The notes: generated from the letters alone by a model not told the origin. Positions 44,836-53,583 are shown, numbered from the stretch's first letter. The stretch is DNA of 64,000 nucleotides from CAXXOK01 sp963675655 (GCA_963675655.1 OY776489.1:310001-374000), one strand, 5' to 3'. Made by a program: numbers and translations.

Positions 44836-45636
44836 TTGCAAATAGACGCCATCGTGACCGATTTGGACGATACGCTGCTTTCCCCGGAAACCACCATTAC
44901 TCCCTATACATTGGAAGTTTTTCAAAAAGCAATGGCTCGCGGCATCCGCGTAATTCCCGCCAGCGGCCGGACGCCCCCCAGTATGCGCCCTTTTGTGACC
45001 AAGCTGAATACGGGGCTTCCCTACATCGCCAGTAACGGAGCGGAATTGGTAGACGCAGAACATAACGTGATTGACGCGGTCGAGTTCCCGCCGCAGCAGG
45101 CGCAGGAGATTGTTCGCTATCTGAAGAAGGAAGGCTTTTACGTACAGTGCTATTATGGCGAAAGCTTTTATTACGATAAAGAATGCGGCTCCAGCGCGTC
45201 GTATAAGCGTTCTTCCGGTATGCGTGGGCAAGCTGTAGGCGATTTGGCTTCGTTTATTGATTTCCCTACACCCAAGGTGCTCAGCGTCAGTACGCCGCAA
45301 GAGGTTGCAAGGCTGTACCCCATCATCCAAAGGGATTTTCCGCAAGCCTCCTTCACGGTGAGCAAACCGTATTTTTTAGAGGCCGAGCCGCTGGGCGTCA
45401 GCAAAGGGGCGGCGCTTATCAAACTGGCGGAAAAGTTAAAGTTATCTCCAGAACACACGCTGGTATTTGGTGACAGTTTAAACGATCTTACCATGTTGCA
45501 GTACGCAAAACACAGCGTAGCCATGGGCAATGCCCGCGATGAGATAAAGCAGGCCGCGCGCTACGTATGCGGCACCAATGCGCAGGACGGCCCCGCACGC
45601 TTTATCGACGAACATGTATTAAGCAATCAAGCCTAA
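44836..45636 (+). CDS. Cof-type HAD-IIB sugar-phosphate phosphatase
   Basis: Cytosolic haloacid-dehalogenase phosphatase, usually promiscuous towards sugar phosphates and FMN/PLP-like compounds. Motif I is DLDDTLLSP, motif II IPASGRTP, motif III has Lys in GVSKGAAL and motif IV GDSLNDLTML. A C2B cap lies between motifs II and III. The start is best at the TTG at 44836 (266 aa) because AAAAAGGAG lies just upstream of it; the in-frame TTG at 44812 would place that site inside the gene. It sits between tadA and hprK. Confidence 0.9.
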   Translation: MQIDAIVTDLDDTLLSPETTITPYTLEVFQKAMARGIRVIPASGRTPPSMRPFVTKLNTGLPYIASNGAELVDAEHNVIDAVEFPPQQAQEIVRYLKKEGFYVQCYYGESFYYDKECGSSASYKRSSGMRGQAVGDLASFIDFPTPKVLSVSTPQEVARLYPIIQRDFPQASFTVSKPYFLEAEPLGVSKGAALIKLAEKLKLSPEHTLVFGDSLNDLTMLQYAKHSVAMGNARDEIKQAARYVCGTNAQDGPARFIDEHVLSNQA

Positions 45637-45650
45637 GGGAGTGATTCTGA

Positions 45651-46586
45651 ATGATTAAAATCGCCGATTTCATCGAGTCCCTGAATCTAGAAGTGCTCAA
45701 CCCTTCCACACGGGATGAAATGGAAATCAACTCGACCGATCTCAACCGCCCAGGAATGCAGTTTTTCGGGTTTTACGAGTATTTTGCCTACGAGCGCCCG
45801 CAGGTGATCGGTAAGGTGGAAATGACGTATCTGGAATCGTTGGAGCCGGAAAAACGCCGCAGCATTCTGGAAGTATACATGGGCTACAAGCTCCCCTGCA
45901 TTATCGTGTGCTGGGGGATGATTCCGCCCCGGGAGCTAATCGAGCTGGCGCGCCAGCAAGATATTCCCGTCTTCCAGAGCAATGCCAAGACCACCAAGTT
46001 TTCGCTGCAGGCGATTATGTACTTAAACCGCTGCCTTGCGCCGCACGTTACGCGCCACGGCGTACTTGTGGATGTGTACGGCGTTGGTGTGCTGCTCACA
46101 GGTGAAAGTGGTGTCGGTAAAAGCGAAGCAGCGCTGGAACTGGTAAAGCGCAGCCATCAGCTGGTAGCCGATGATGTGGTAGATATCTGCCGCGTAGCAG
46201 ACGACCGGCTTATCGGCGAAGCGCCGGAGATGGTGCGTCACTTCATGGAAATCCGCGGCATCGGCATTATCGATATCCGCGCCATGTATGGTGTCGGCTC
46301 GGTTATCATCTCCAAGTCGATCGACATGGTTATCCACATGGAAAAGTGGGATCAAAATAAGGAATATGACCGTTTAGGTCTGACCGAAGAAACCGTGACC
46401 ATTTTAGGTGTGAAAATTCCGTTCCAGATCATGCCGGTACGCCCCGGGCGCAACCTGGCCATCATTATTGAGGTAGCGTCCCGTAACCTGAGCCTGAAAC
46501 GCCTAGGGTACAGCGCCGCGCACGAGCTGGACCGCCGCCTGAACGAGATGATCGCGCAAAATCAGGATTCATCACAGAAAAGCTGA
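45651..46586 (+). CDS. hprK: HPr kinase/phosphorylase
   Basis: Phosphorylates and dephosphorylates Ser46 of HPr, the master switch of carbon catabolite repression in Firmicutes. The 311-aa protein has the N-terminal MurF-like domain and the C-terminal kinase with P-loop GESGVGKSEAALEL and the signature EIRGIGIIDIRAMYG. The ATG follows GGGAGTG. The glucokinase gene follows after 42 bp, which fits a sugar-control role. Confidence 0.97.
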   Translation: MIKIADFIESLNLEVLNPSTRDEMEINSTDLNRPGMQFFGFYEYFAYERPQVIGKVEMTYLESLEPEKRRSILEVYMGYKLPCIIVCWGMIPPRELIELARQQDIPVFQSNAKTTKFSLQAIMYLNRCLAPHVTRHGVLVDVYGVGVLLTGESGVGKSEAALELVKRSHQLVADDVVDICRVADDRLIGEAPEMVRHFMEIRGIGIIDIRAMYGVGSVIISKSIDMVIHMEKWDQNKEYDRLGLTEETVTILGVKIPFQIMPVRPGRNLAIIIEVASRNLSLKRLGYSAAHELDRRLNEMIAQNQDSSQKS

Positions 46587-46628
46587 TACGGCTTTACCAA
46601 CCGTTAAAGAGATAGTGGGGGGCAGACC

Positions 46629-47591
46629 ATGGTTTATTTAGGTATCGACGTGGGGGGCACCGGTATCAAAGTTGGTGTAGTGGATGCAAACGGCCATATA
46701 CTTGCGCAGGGGGAAACCGCAACGCTGGTAGGACGGCCGTATGGAGAAATCGTGCATGATATGGCGATTTGCGGGCTGGATGTGCTGGAGAAGAGCGGAA
46801 ACACACTAGACGATCTTGTATCCATCGGCATCGGCGTGCCCGGCGTTGCCGAGCAGAGCACGGGGACAGTTGTGTTTTGCACCAATCTGGATTGGCACAA
46901 TATCCCTCTGCGCACTGAAATGCAAAAATACATCGATAAACCGGTCTATATTGATAACGACGCAACTGTTGCGGGCTACGCCGAAAGCATTTGCGGCGTC
47001 AGCGCAGGCTGCCACTCCAGCGTATTTCTCACGCTGGGTACCGGGGTCGGCGGCGGCATCGTCATCGGCGGGCGGCCATGGAGCGGCTTCCATGGCATCG
47101 GCAGCGAAATCGGCCATATCCCGATGGATATTGAGGGCGAGCCCTGCACCTGCGGTAACAATGGCTGTCTGGAGCGGTACTGCAGCGCCACTGCCATTAT
47201 CCGCATGGGCAAACAGGCCATGCTCCAGCACCCGGACAGCGAGCTTTATGCGGCTTGCGGCGGCAACGCGGACAAGGTAACCGCAAAAATCGTTTTTGAC
47301 TGCGCCAAGGAAGGCGATGATGTAGCACTGAAGGTATTCCGCCGCTATGTAAATTACCTGTGCATGGCACTGGATACGGTTATCGCCTTTTTGGACCCGG
47401 AAATTATCATTCTCGGCGGCGGCGTAAGCAAAGCGGGTAACTTCCTGCTGGATGCGGTACGCCAGCGGCTGCCGCGATATTTGTTATTCAAATCCATGCC
47501 CTTCTCCCGCATTGAGATCGCCAGACTCGGTGCGGAAGCAGGCATTATCGGTGCGGCGCTCTTGGGTAAAGAGCCCGTCAAGGAGGCATAA
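46629..47591 (+). CDS. glk: ROK-family glucokinase
   Basis: ATP-dependent glucose kinase of the ROK family. The N-terminal ATP loop is GIDVGGTGIKVGVVD. The substrate and catalytic segment is NDATVAGYAE. TLGTGVGGGIVIGG is followed by EIGHIPMD and the zinc motif CTCGNNGCLE. GGGGGGCAG precedes the ATG. Specificity for glucose is inferred from close similarity to Firmicute glucokinases and the hprK neighbourhood; N-acetylmannosamine or other hexoses are possible. Confidence 0.88.
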   Translation: MVYLGIDVGGTGIKVGVVDANGHILAQGETATLVGRPYGEIVHDMAICGLDVLEKSGNTLDDLVSIGIGVPGVAEQSTGTVVFCTNLDWHNIPLRTEMQKYIDKPVYIDNDATVAGYAESICGVSAGCHSSVFLTLGTGVGGGIVIGGRPWSGFHGIGSEIGHIPMDIEGEPCTCGNNGCLERYCSATAIIRMGKQAMLQHPDSELYAACGGNADKVTAKIVFDCAKEGDDVALKVFRRYVNYLCMALDTVIAFLDPEIIILGGGVSKAGNFLLDAVRQRLPRYLLFKSMPFSRIEIARLGAEAGIIGAALLGKEPVKEA

Positions 47592-47595
47592 ACCC

Positions 47596-48990
47596 ATGGA
47601 AAACCTTGTTCTGGACGACCTGTTTACCAATCCCCCAACAGCAGATATCCCTAACTGTACGGTTTCCGGCTGGGTACGCACAGTGCGTGACAGCAAAGCT
47701 TTTGGGTTTATGGAAATCAATGATGGCACCTGTTTTTCAAACCTGCAAATCGTTTTGGAAGACGGTATCACCAGCGAGTTTGCGGACGTGATTAAAACCA
47801 CGTTGGGCAGCGCCGTGCGCGCTACCGGCACACTGACGCTCACGCCGGACATGAAACAGCCTTTCGAGTTGAAAGCTGATATAGTTGAAATCGTCGGTGC
47901 GTGCGATCCGTCATATCCGCTGCAAAAGAAGCGGCACAGCTTTGAATACCTCCGCACCATTGCCCACCTGCGCCCGCGTACCAACGCGTTTTACGCAGTA
48001 TTCCGCATCCGTTCGCTGGCTGCGCAGCTGATACACGCCTTTTTTGCAGATCAGGGCTTTGTATATGTGCACACGCCGCTCATTACCACCAGCGATTGCG
48101 AAGGCGCAGGCGAAATGTTTCAGGTGACCACGCTGAATATCGACCAGCCTGCACGCACGCAGGACGGCGCCGTGGATTACTCGCAGGATTTCTTCGGAAA
48201 ACCCGCCAGCCTCACGGTCAGCGGTCAGCTGAACGTAGAAACCTTCTGCATGGCGTTTCGCAATGTATATACCTTCGGTCCAACTTTCCGCGCGGAAAAA
48301 AGCTACACGCCCCGCCATGCTGCGGAGTTTTGGATGATCGAGCCGGAAATTGCCTTTGCTGATCTGTTTGACGATATGGTGCTGGCGGAAGCGATGCTGA
48401 AATATGTTATCATCAACATTTTGGCAAAAGCCCCGGAGGAGATGTCTTTTCTCAACCGTTTTGTTGATAAAGGCTTGATTGACAAGCTGAGCGCCGTCGC
48501 AGGAAGCGATTTCGCGCGCTGCACCTATACCGATGCTATTGAAATTCTGCAAAAGAGTGGGCAGGAATTTGAATACCCCGTATCCTGGGGGATGGATTTA
48601 CAGACCGAGCACGAACGCTATTTAACCGAAAAACACTTCGGCCGCCCGGTATTTGTATATAACTACCCCAAGGACATCAAGGCATTCTATATGCGTATGA
48701 ACGACGATGAGAAAACCGTCGCCGCGGTTGATATGCTGGTGCCCGGTATCGGCGAGTTGATCGGCGGCAGCCAGCGTGAAGAACGGCTGGATATATTGCA
48801 AAACCGCATGCAGCAAATGGGGCTAAACGAAGAACAGTACGCTTGGTATTTGGATACGCGTCGTTTTGGTACTGCACCCCATTCCGGCTTCGGGCTGGGT
48901 TTTGAGCGGTTGGTAATGTACCTTACAGGCATGACCAACATCCGCGATGTTCTGCCCTTCCCCCGCACCACAGGCAGCGCTGATTATTAA
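47596..48990 (+). CDS. asnS: Asparaginyl-tRNA synthetase
   Basis: Charges tRNA-Asn. The start at 47596 behind AAGGAGG gives 464 aa. The N-terminal OB-fold anticodon domain (VSGWVRTVRDSKAFGFMEINDG) is followed by the class II core: motif 2 FRAEKSYTPRHAAEFWMIEPE and motif 3 GFGLGFERLVMYLTG. The asparagine form is favoured over AspRS by length and the lack of the AspRS insert. It starts 4 nt after the glucokinase stop. No T-box was recognised upstream. Confidence 0.95.
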   Translation: MENLVLDDLFTNPPTADIPNCTVSGWVRTVRDSKAFGFMEINDGTCFSNLQIVLEDGITSEFADVIKTTLGSAVRATGTLTLTPDMKQPFELKADIVEIVGACDPSYPLQKKRHSFEYLRTIAHLRPRTNAFYAVFRIRSLAAQLIHAFFADQGFVYVHTPLITTSDCEGAGEMFQVTTLNIDQPARTQDGAVDYSQDFFGKPASLTVSGQLNVETFCMAFRNVYTFGPTFRAEKSYTPRHAAEFWMIEPEIAFADLFDDMVLAEAMLKYVIINILAKAPEEMSFLNRFVDKGLIDKLSAVAGSDFARCTYTDAIEILQKSGQEFEYPVSWGMDLQTEHERYLTEKHFGRPVFVYNYPKDIKAFYMRMNDDEKTVAAVDMLVPGIGELIGGSQREERLDILQNRMQQMGLNEEQYAWYLDTRRFGTAPHSGFGLGFERLVMYLTGMTNIRDVLPFPRTTGSADY

Positions 48991-49058
48991 AGCGCAATTG
49001 ACAAACACATCCAACTTTTCTTTGTTATGAAGAGCAGCGTTTGTACAGGAGGAGTACG

Positions 49059-49427
49059 ATGACCGACGCCTTTCAGCAGGATATTCAGCAGTTGTATCTG
49101 TTGGCTGATACATCCGCCACGCTTGCTGATTTCATGCCTTCACTGACTGCTGTACTCGCCCGTAACGGAGAGTCATTGAGCGGTTTTAGCTATACGTATC
49201 GTATAGTAGCCACCGATACGGAATACCGTTTTGCCTTTGCGCTTTCGCAGGGGCAATTCAGCGAGCTATCACTCTCCTCCCCTGTGGATGTAACCGTTTC
49301 TGGGAAAGATATCCATTTATTATCTGTTTTTCAGCGTAAATTGAGCCCTATGAAAGCGCTGTTACTCGGACGCGTACGGGTAGAAGGCAATCAATCCGCC
49401 TTGTTACAGCTGGCAAAATTCCTGTAA
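49059..49427 (+). CDS. SCP2-like sterol/lipid-binding domain protein
   Basis: 122-aa stand-alone protein resembling the SCP-2 lipid-carrier fold. The start is the ATG at 49059 after AGGAGGAG. The central part alternates beta strands (YTYRIVATDTEYRFAFAL), and the C-terminal half has the family pattern of a conserved hydrophobic helix (DIHLLSVFQRKLSPMKALLLG) then a G-rich strand (RVRVEGN) and a last helix (ALLQLAKFL). It has no signal peptide. The role is unknown; such proteins may bind acyl chains. It is the last gene before the AT-rich DnaA-box region. Confidence 0.65.
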   Translation: MTDAFQQDIQQLYLLADTSATLADFMPSLTAVLARNGESLSGFSYTYRIVATDTEYRFAFALSQGQFSELSLSSPVDVTVSGKDIHLLSVFQRKLSPMKALLLGRVRVEGNQSALLQLAKFL

Positions 49428-49481
49428 TCACAAGGGGTTCAAGGCTTATTGCACAATTTTAAAAATTTCCGCATTTTTTAG

Positions 49482-49510
49482 CGCCGCCGTTCTATTTAGA
49501 AAGGGCGGCG
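49482..49510 (+). terminator. Hairpin after the SCP2-like gene
   Basis: CGCCGCC/GGCGGCG with an inner TTCT/AGAA, followed by a short TTTGG. It is probably a weak terminator of the lepA-asnS-side transcripts. Confidence 0.55.
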
Positions 49511-49922
49511 TTTGGTTACATTCCATTATTTTTTCCATTGCGTACAATTCAACGATACCCCAGCAATTAGTTCGTCATTTTACCTGGGTTTCATCATCAA
49601 CACGTAGTATGGTAGTCTATAGTTTGTAGAAAACCCGTCTACTCACGGCATTACCCACAATTTGCTGGATTTTACTGTTTATAATCCAATATTATCTATA
49701 TAACAAACCTTGTTTTGTGATTTTTCACAGGGCCTCGACGCAAGTCCTCGCCCCGATTTTCATTTTCAAATGAGTTTCCCACATTTCCACCTTTTTGTGT
49801 GGAAAACGTAAATTGTTACATGTATAAGCTATATTTATCCACAATGTAACCATTTTTTCACATAGTTAATACATTGTTAAGGTTATTTCCATGGTTTTTC
49901 CTCGTTTTCTCCACAACTGCGC

Positions 49923-49951
49923 TTGTACATCAGCTTTTCGTATGTTACAAT
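49923..49951 (+). promoter_or_regulatory. Promoter of the 50022 gene
   Basis: TTGTAC (49923-49928), 17 bp, TACAAT (49946-49951), about 65 nt upstream of the ATG at 50022. It lies immediately right of the DnaA-box cluster. Confidence 0.6.
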
Positions 49952-50021
49952 AATTACGTTATAAATTCGTTCGGTTTTCGATTATTTGTCTAAAATACCC
50001 TAATGAAAGAGGCGACCTCTC

Positions 50022-50516
50022 ATGGACAGATCGATGCCGTATTTCGTAATCGCGCTTATCGGAATCGCCGCGATCGTCTATCTGCTGATTTTCGACCATA
50101 AGCGCATGCGTATTCAGCGGCTGCGAGTTAAAAAGCTATACGCGTCCCCGATTTACGATGCCATGCGGCCAATGCTTCGGCAAGCGCGCAAGTATGCCAT
50201 CGAAAGCCTTACGATCGACAAGACAGGTTTTACACTGCAATTTCTCAATCCCTTCGGGCATGAACTCACATTTACGATGGCGGATTACGGCTACCCTAAC
50301 CTGACCATCGAAAAACAGGAAGCGTTGCTTTTATTGCTGGAAGAAGTCGTACCCAAGTTAACGGTACATAACTGTTATTCGTTCCGCTCCAAGCGTATTC
50401 GTATGCTGGATGGCCGGGTGGAATACCAGTACCGTTATATTATCCAGATCGACTATAAAAACATGCTCATTCGCGCGCCATATTACGACGGTTCCTTACA
50501 GAGCCAGATGTGGTAG
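50022..50516 (+). CDS. Unknown small protein with one N-terminal membrane helix
   Basis: 164-aa protein that I do not recognise. Residues ~6-23 (YFVIALIGIAAIVYLLIF) form a single transmembrane or signal-anchor helix, followed by a basic stretch (DHKRMRIQRLRVKK), so the remaining ~125 residues should be cytoplasmic. The rest alternates charged and hydrophobic segments compatible with an alpha/beta domain, with no Cys motif or nucleotide loop. It has a GAGGCGACC region in place of a strong Shine-Dalgarno. It is downstream of the AT-rich DnaA-box region and ends at a strong terminator. Confidence 0.8.
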   Translation: MDRSMPYFVIALIGIAAIVYLLIFDHKRMRIQRLRVKKLYASPIYDAMRPMLRQARKYAIESLTIDKTGFTLQFLNPFGHELTFTMADYGYPNLTIEKQEALLLLLEEVVPKLTVHNCYSFRSKRIRMLDGRVEYQYRYIIQIDYKNMLIRAPYYDGSLQSQMW

Positions 50517-50545
50517 CGTCAATCATGGGACCCTCCTTATGAAAG

Positions 50546-50582
50546 AGAGCCGTTGCGGCAGACCCCCTGCCGCAACGGCTCT
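50546..50582. terminator. Bidirectional terminator between convergent genes
   Basis: A perfect 16-bp stem AGAGCCGTTGCGGCAG with its complement and a 5-nt loop, between the 50022 gene and the ZIP gene. T tracts are short on both sides. Confidence 0.8.
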
Positions 50583-50619
50583 TGATGTATCTTCATTTTT
50601 ATATTGCATACGGTCCGCT

Positions 50620-51408
50620 TCACCCCAGCGCCACATCCAGCACCATCATTATGGTGAAGCCAAACGCTACTCCAATGGTACCGATATTACTGTGTGGCTC
50701 CGCCTGCGCCTCGGGTATCAGCTCTTCTACCACAACATAAATCATCGCGCCTGCGGCAAACGCCAGCATATACGGCAGCAGCGAAGAAATGACAGCCGTG
50801 AGCATAATGGTCAGCAGTGCGCCAATCGGTTCCACAATACCGGAAAGAAAGCCAAAAACAAATGATTTGCGGCGGCTCATGCCCGTGCCTACCAGCGGCA
50901 TGGAAATGATAGCCCCCTCCGGAAAGTTTTGAATCGCAATACCAATAGCCAGCGCAAACGCACCTGCCATGGAAACAGCCGCATTCCCGCTCAGTACGCC
51001 CGCAAACACCACGCCAACCGCCATCCCCTCCGGGATGTTATGCAGCGTTACCGCCAACACCAGCATAAAAGACTTACGTACTTTGGTATGCAAACCTTCC
51101 GGTTTTTTTGCGTTCATATGTAAGTGCGGTATCAACATATCCAGTCCAAGCAGAAAACCTATGCCTGCCAGAAAACCAACAGCGGGCGGAACCCACGTCG
51201 TGCCCCCTGTTTGCTCCACCATTTCAATCGCGGGGATTAACAGCGACCACACAGACGCGGCAATCATAACGCCGGACGCAAAACCCAGTAACAGCTTTTG
51301 CAGGTTTGTGCTCATCTCCCGCCGCATGAAAAACACCATTGCTGCGCCCAGCGTTGTGCCAGCTAAAGGAATCATCAGGCCATAAAAGGTCATCAAGCTT
51401 GTGTTCAT
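50620..51408 (-). CDS. ZIP-family divalent metal transporter (ZupT-like)
   Basis: Inner-membrane transporter for zinc and other divalent metals. The 262-aa protein from the ATG at 51408 (AAGGATGA upstream) has about eight transmembrane segments. TM4 carries TLHNIPEGMAVG and TM5 IQNFPEGAIIS, the two metal-binding motifs of ZIP proteins. A His-bearing loop (LIPHLHMN) lies between TM3 and TM4. The start lies 15 nt after the gpmA stop, so it is probably co-transcribed with gpmA. Confidence 0.92.
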   Translation of the reverse strand: MNTSLMTFYGLMIPLAGTTLGAAMVFFMRREMSTNLQKLLLGFASGVMIAASVWSLLIPAIEMVEQTGGTTWVPPAVGFLAGIGFLLGLDMLIPHLHMNAKKPEGLHTKVRKSFMLVLAVTLHNIPEGMAVGVVFAGVLSGNAAVSMAGAFALAIGIAIQNFPEGAIISMPLVGTGMSRRKSFVFGFLSGIVEPIGALLTIMLTAVISSLLPYMLAFAAGAMIYVVVEELIPEAQAEPHSNIGTIGVAFGFTIMMVLDVALG

Positions 51409-51423
51409 CCGTATCATCCTTCG

Positions 51424-52170
51424 TCATGTTTTCTTTTTGCCCTGCCCGGCTACTTTACGCATTTTCGCCGCCACAATCATCGGATCCCCCAGGTATGCCT
51501 TACTTAGCACTTTCCCTGTTGCCGATAAATCGTATACCAGCGGGATCCCGGTGGGAAGATTGATTTCCATAATTTCTTTAGGCTTCAGGTTTTCAAGGTG
51601 CATCATCAACGCCCGCAGGCTGTTGCCGTGCGCCGCAATCAACACCCGCTCTCCGCCAGCCACATGGGGCCAAATTTCCTGTTGAAAATAGGGAATCACG
51701 CGTGCCACCGTATCCTTGAGGCTTTCGCACAGCGGCAGTTCCTCTACAGGCACACCGCGATACGCAGCTTGCAGCGCCGGGTTGCGCTCATCCTCCGCCG
51801 AGAGCGCGGGTGGGCGCACATCATACGAGCGCCGCCATATATGCACCTGCTCCTCGCCGTATTGGGCGGCGGTTTCCGCTTTATTCAAACCTTGCAGATT
51901 ACCATAGTGGCGTTCATTTAATTTCCAGCTCTTTACCACCGGAAGCCATTCACGATTCATTGTCGCCAGCGCATAGTTCAGCGTGTGAATGGCGCGCTTT
52001 AGATAGGATGTATAGCACAAGTCAAAGTCCAGCCCCGCGTCCATCATCAGTTGTCCGGATTGCTGGGCTTCCCGTTCGCCGGCAGCAGATAAACCAACAT
52101 CCATCCAACCCGTGAACAGATTCAAAAGGTTCCACTCGCTCTCCCCGTGGCGTAACAGTACTAATTTCAT
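51424..52170 (-). CDS. gpmA: 2,3-bisphosphoglycerate-dependent phosphoglycerate mutase
   Basis: Interconverts 3- and 2-phosphoglycerate in glycolysis. The 248-aa protein has the phosphohistidine motif LLRHGESEWN, the NLFTGWMDVGLS segment, the catalytic Glu in LNERHYGNLQGLNK and the second His in AAHGNSLRAL. A possible 22-codon reading frame lies upstream at 52203-52271. AGGGTGG precedes the ATG. Confidence 0.96.
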   Translation of the reverse strand: MKLVLLRHGESEWNLLNLFTGWMDVGLSAAGEREAQQSGQLMMDAGLDFDLCYTSYLKRAIHTLNYALATMNREWLPVVKSWKLNERHYGNLQGLNKAETAAQYGEEQVHIWRRSYDVRPPALSAEDERNPALQAAYRGVPVEELPLCESLKDTVARVIPYFQQEIWPHVAGGERVLIAAHGNSLRALMMHLENLKPKEIMEINLPTGIPLVYDLSATGKVLSKAYLGDPMIVAAKMRKVAGQGKKKT

Positions 52171-52202
52171 CGTATTCCACCCTCATTCTTTCCGTTTGGC
52201 GG

Positions 52203-52271
52203 TTAGTCCGTAAACAAATCATCCTGCCATGGCATATTGTGGAGGTCGATATTGGATAATTCGTTTTTCAT
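52203..52271 (-). CDS. Candidate 22-residue small protein
   Basis: ATG at 52271 (rc of CAT) followed by 22 codons and TAA, reading roughly MKNELSNIDLHNMPWQDDLF then TD. AGGA lies 9 nt upstream, and another ATG at 52277 is in frame. It is acidic with one Trp and lies 32 bp upstream of gpmA on the same strand. Only codon-level conservation in relatives could show it is real. Confidence 0.35.
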   Translation of the reverse strand: MKNELSNIDLHNMPWQDDLFTD

Positions 52272-52309
52272 AACCATGTTTCCTGCCTTGTTCATGCGTT
52301 CGCTGCCGA

Positions 52310-52338
52310 TTGACAGCCCCTTTGCCGTGTGCTATCAT
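52310..52338 (+). promoter_or_regulatory. Promoter of the DegT aminotransferase gene
   Basis: TTGACA (52310-52315), 17 bp, TATCAT (52333-52338), 42 nt upstream of the ATG at 52381. AGAGAGG is the Shine-Dalgarno. Confidence 0.8.
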
Positions 52339-52380
52339 CAGCGGGTATCGACGAATTGAGAAAAAAGAGAGGCTTTAATC

Positions 52381-53583
52381 ATGAAAGTACCTTTTTTTAA
52401 TTTAGATCGGCAATATCGCGCATTAGCATCAGCAATAGAACCCAAAGTGCTGGAATGCCTTCGGGAATGCGCTTTTATTGAGGGTCCTGCCGTTAAAAAG
52501 CTGGAAAGCGAGCTTGCGGAGTACTTAGCCGTCAAGCATGTTATCACCTGCGGTAACGGTACCGAGGCGCTCCGCCTGGCTTTGCGCGCTTGCGGGGTTA
52601 AATCCGGCGACGAAGTAATTACCACGCCCTTTACGTTTTTTGCCTCGGCAGAAGCCATTGCCTCCCTTGGCGCAGTTCCTGTTTTTGTGGATATTGATCC
52701 TATCAGTTACAATATTGATCCCGCGCTGATCGAAGCCGCTATTACCCCCCGCACCACCGCGATTTTACCAGTCGATATTTTCGGCGTGCCCGCGGATATG
52801 GATGCGATCAACCAAATCGCCAAGCGCCATCACCTTGCAGTTGTGGAGGACGCTTGCCAGGCGATCGGCGCACAGTACCATGGCAAACAAGCCGGTACGC
52901 TTGCTGACGCGGGCTGCTTTTCCTTTTACCCCACCAAGAACCTTGCAGCCTTTGGCGATGGCGGGATGATTGCTACCGACAGTGATGAGATTGCCTTGCT
53001 CTGCCGCGCACTGAAGGCACACGGAAGCGGGAAAAACGGCTGGAAAGCCGCCGGGCTGCTTGGAGAAGATACAGGCGAACTGGCGCTGGAGGAGCAGGAG
53101 CATAGCAATGGGTTGTATGATCCGTATAAGTACTACAATTTCCTGATCGGCGATAATTCCCGGCTGGATAGTGTACAAGCTGCTGTTTTGCAAGTGAAGC
53201 TAAGCAAACTGGGCGAGTTTACCCGCAAGCGCACTGAGAACGCCATCCGGTATACCCGCGGGCTGATGGATACGCCGCTGAAATTGCCGCCGCTCACCCC
53301 GGAAGGCATCGTTCCCTGCTGGCACCAATACGCTGTATTGGCGCCGGACAAAGCCGCGCTGAGCGCAGCTCTGCAAAAAGCGCAAATCGGCACCGGGGCG
53401 TTTTACCCTATACCGCTGCACCTGCAAAAAGCGTTTCAGGGGCTTGGGTATCAACCGGGCAGTTTATCGGTAGCGGAGAACACCTGCAACAGCTCCGTTT
53501 GCCTGCCCATCTTTCCAGAATTGACCGCGGAAGAAGTGGACTATATCATTACTACCATCCGCGCACACTACGACATGGCATGA
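52381..53583 (+). CDS. DegT/DnrJ/EryC1/StrS-family sugar aminotransferase
   Basis: PLP-dependent aminotransferase acting on keto-sugar nucleotides for surface glycans. Length 400 aa. It shows the N-terminal VPFFNLDRQY, the NGTEALRLAL phosphate loop, VVEDACQAIGA and the PLP lysine (K186) in SFYPTKNLAAFGDGG. The family includes PglE-type UDP-4-keto amino-transferases, which would accept the product of a CapD/PglF-type dehydratase such as that at 42413. It is monocistronic with its own promoter. The substrate is unproven. Confidence 0.9.
   Translation: MKVPFFNLDRQYRALASAIEPKVLECLRECAFIEGPAVKKLESELAEYLAVKHVITCGNGTEALRLALRACGVKSGDEVITTPFTFFASAEAIASLGAVPVFVDIDPISYNIDPALIEAAITPRTTAILPVDIFGVPADMDAINQIAKRHHLAVVEDACQAIGAQYHGKQAGTLADAGCFSFYPTKNLAAFGDGGMIATDSDEIALLCRALKAHGSGKNGWKAAGLLGEDTGELALEEQEHSNGLYDPYKYYNFLIGDNSRLDSVQAAVLQVKLSKLGEFTRKRTENAIRYTRGLMDTPLKLPPLTPEGIVPCWHQYAVLAPDKAALSAALQKAQIGTGAFYPIPLHLQKAFQGLGYQPGSLSVAENTCNSSVCLPIFPELTAEEVDYIITTIRAHYDMA

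Larger units (their letters stand above)
49428..50021. other. AT-rich intergenic region with clustered DnaA-box-like 9-mers
   Basis: 594 bp without a gene and much more AT-rich than the flanks. It contains a perfect DnaA box TTATCCACA (49835-49843). Three one-mismatch copies are TTACCCACA (49651-49659), TTTTCCACA on minus (49798-49806) and TTCTCCACA (49907-49915). Three two-mismatch copies lie at 49721-49729, 49775-49783 and 49854-49862. A strongly AT segment is at 49670-49710. A GC-rich hairpin (49482-49510) marks the left side. Neither dnaA nor rpmH is in view, so calling it oriC is not justified; it could be an origin, an accessory or a titration site. Confidence 0.6.

Noticed and set aside
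43624..45345. 573-codon open frame on the minus strand across the dehydratase, tadA and HAD genes
   Set aside because: It has no recognisable domain and no Shine-Dalgarno, and lies antisense to three well-identified genes.
49435..49445. GGTTCAAGG resembling a tRNA T-loop
   Set aside because: No flanking cloverleaf, acceptor stem or anticodon arm.
49428..50021. Calling this region oriC outright
   Set aside because: dnaA, dnaN and rpmH are not adjacent and skew over the genome is unknown, so only a candidate is reported.
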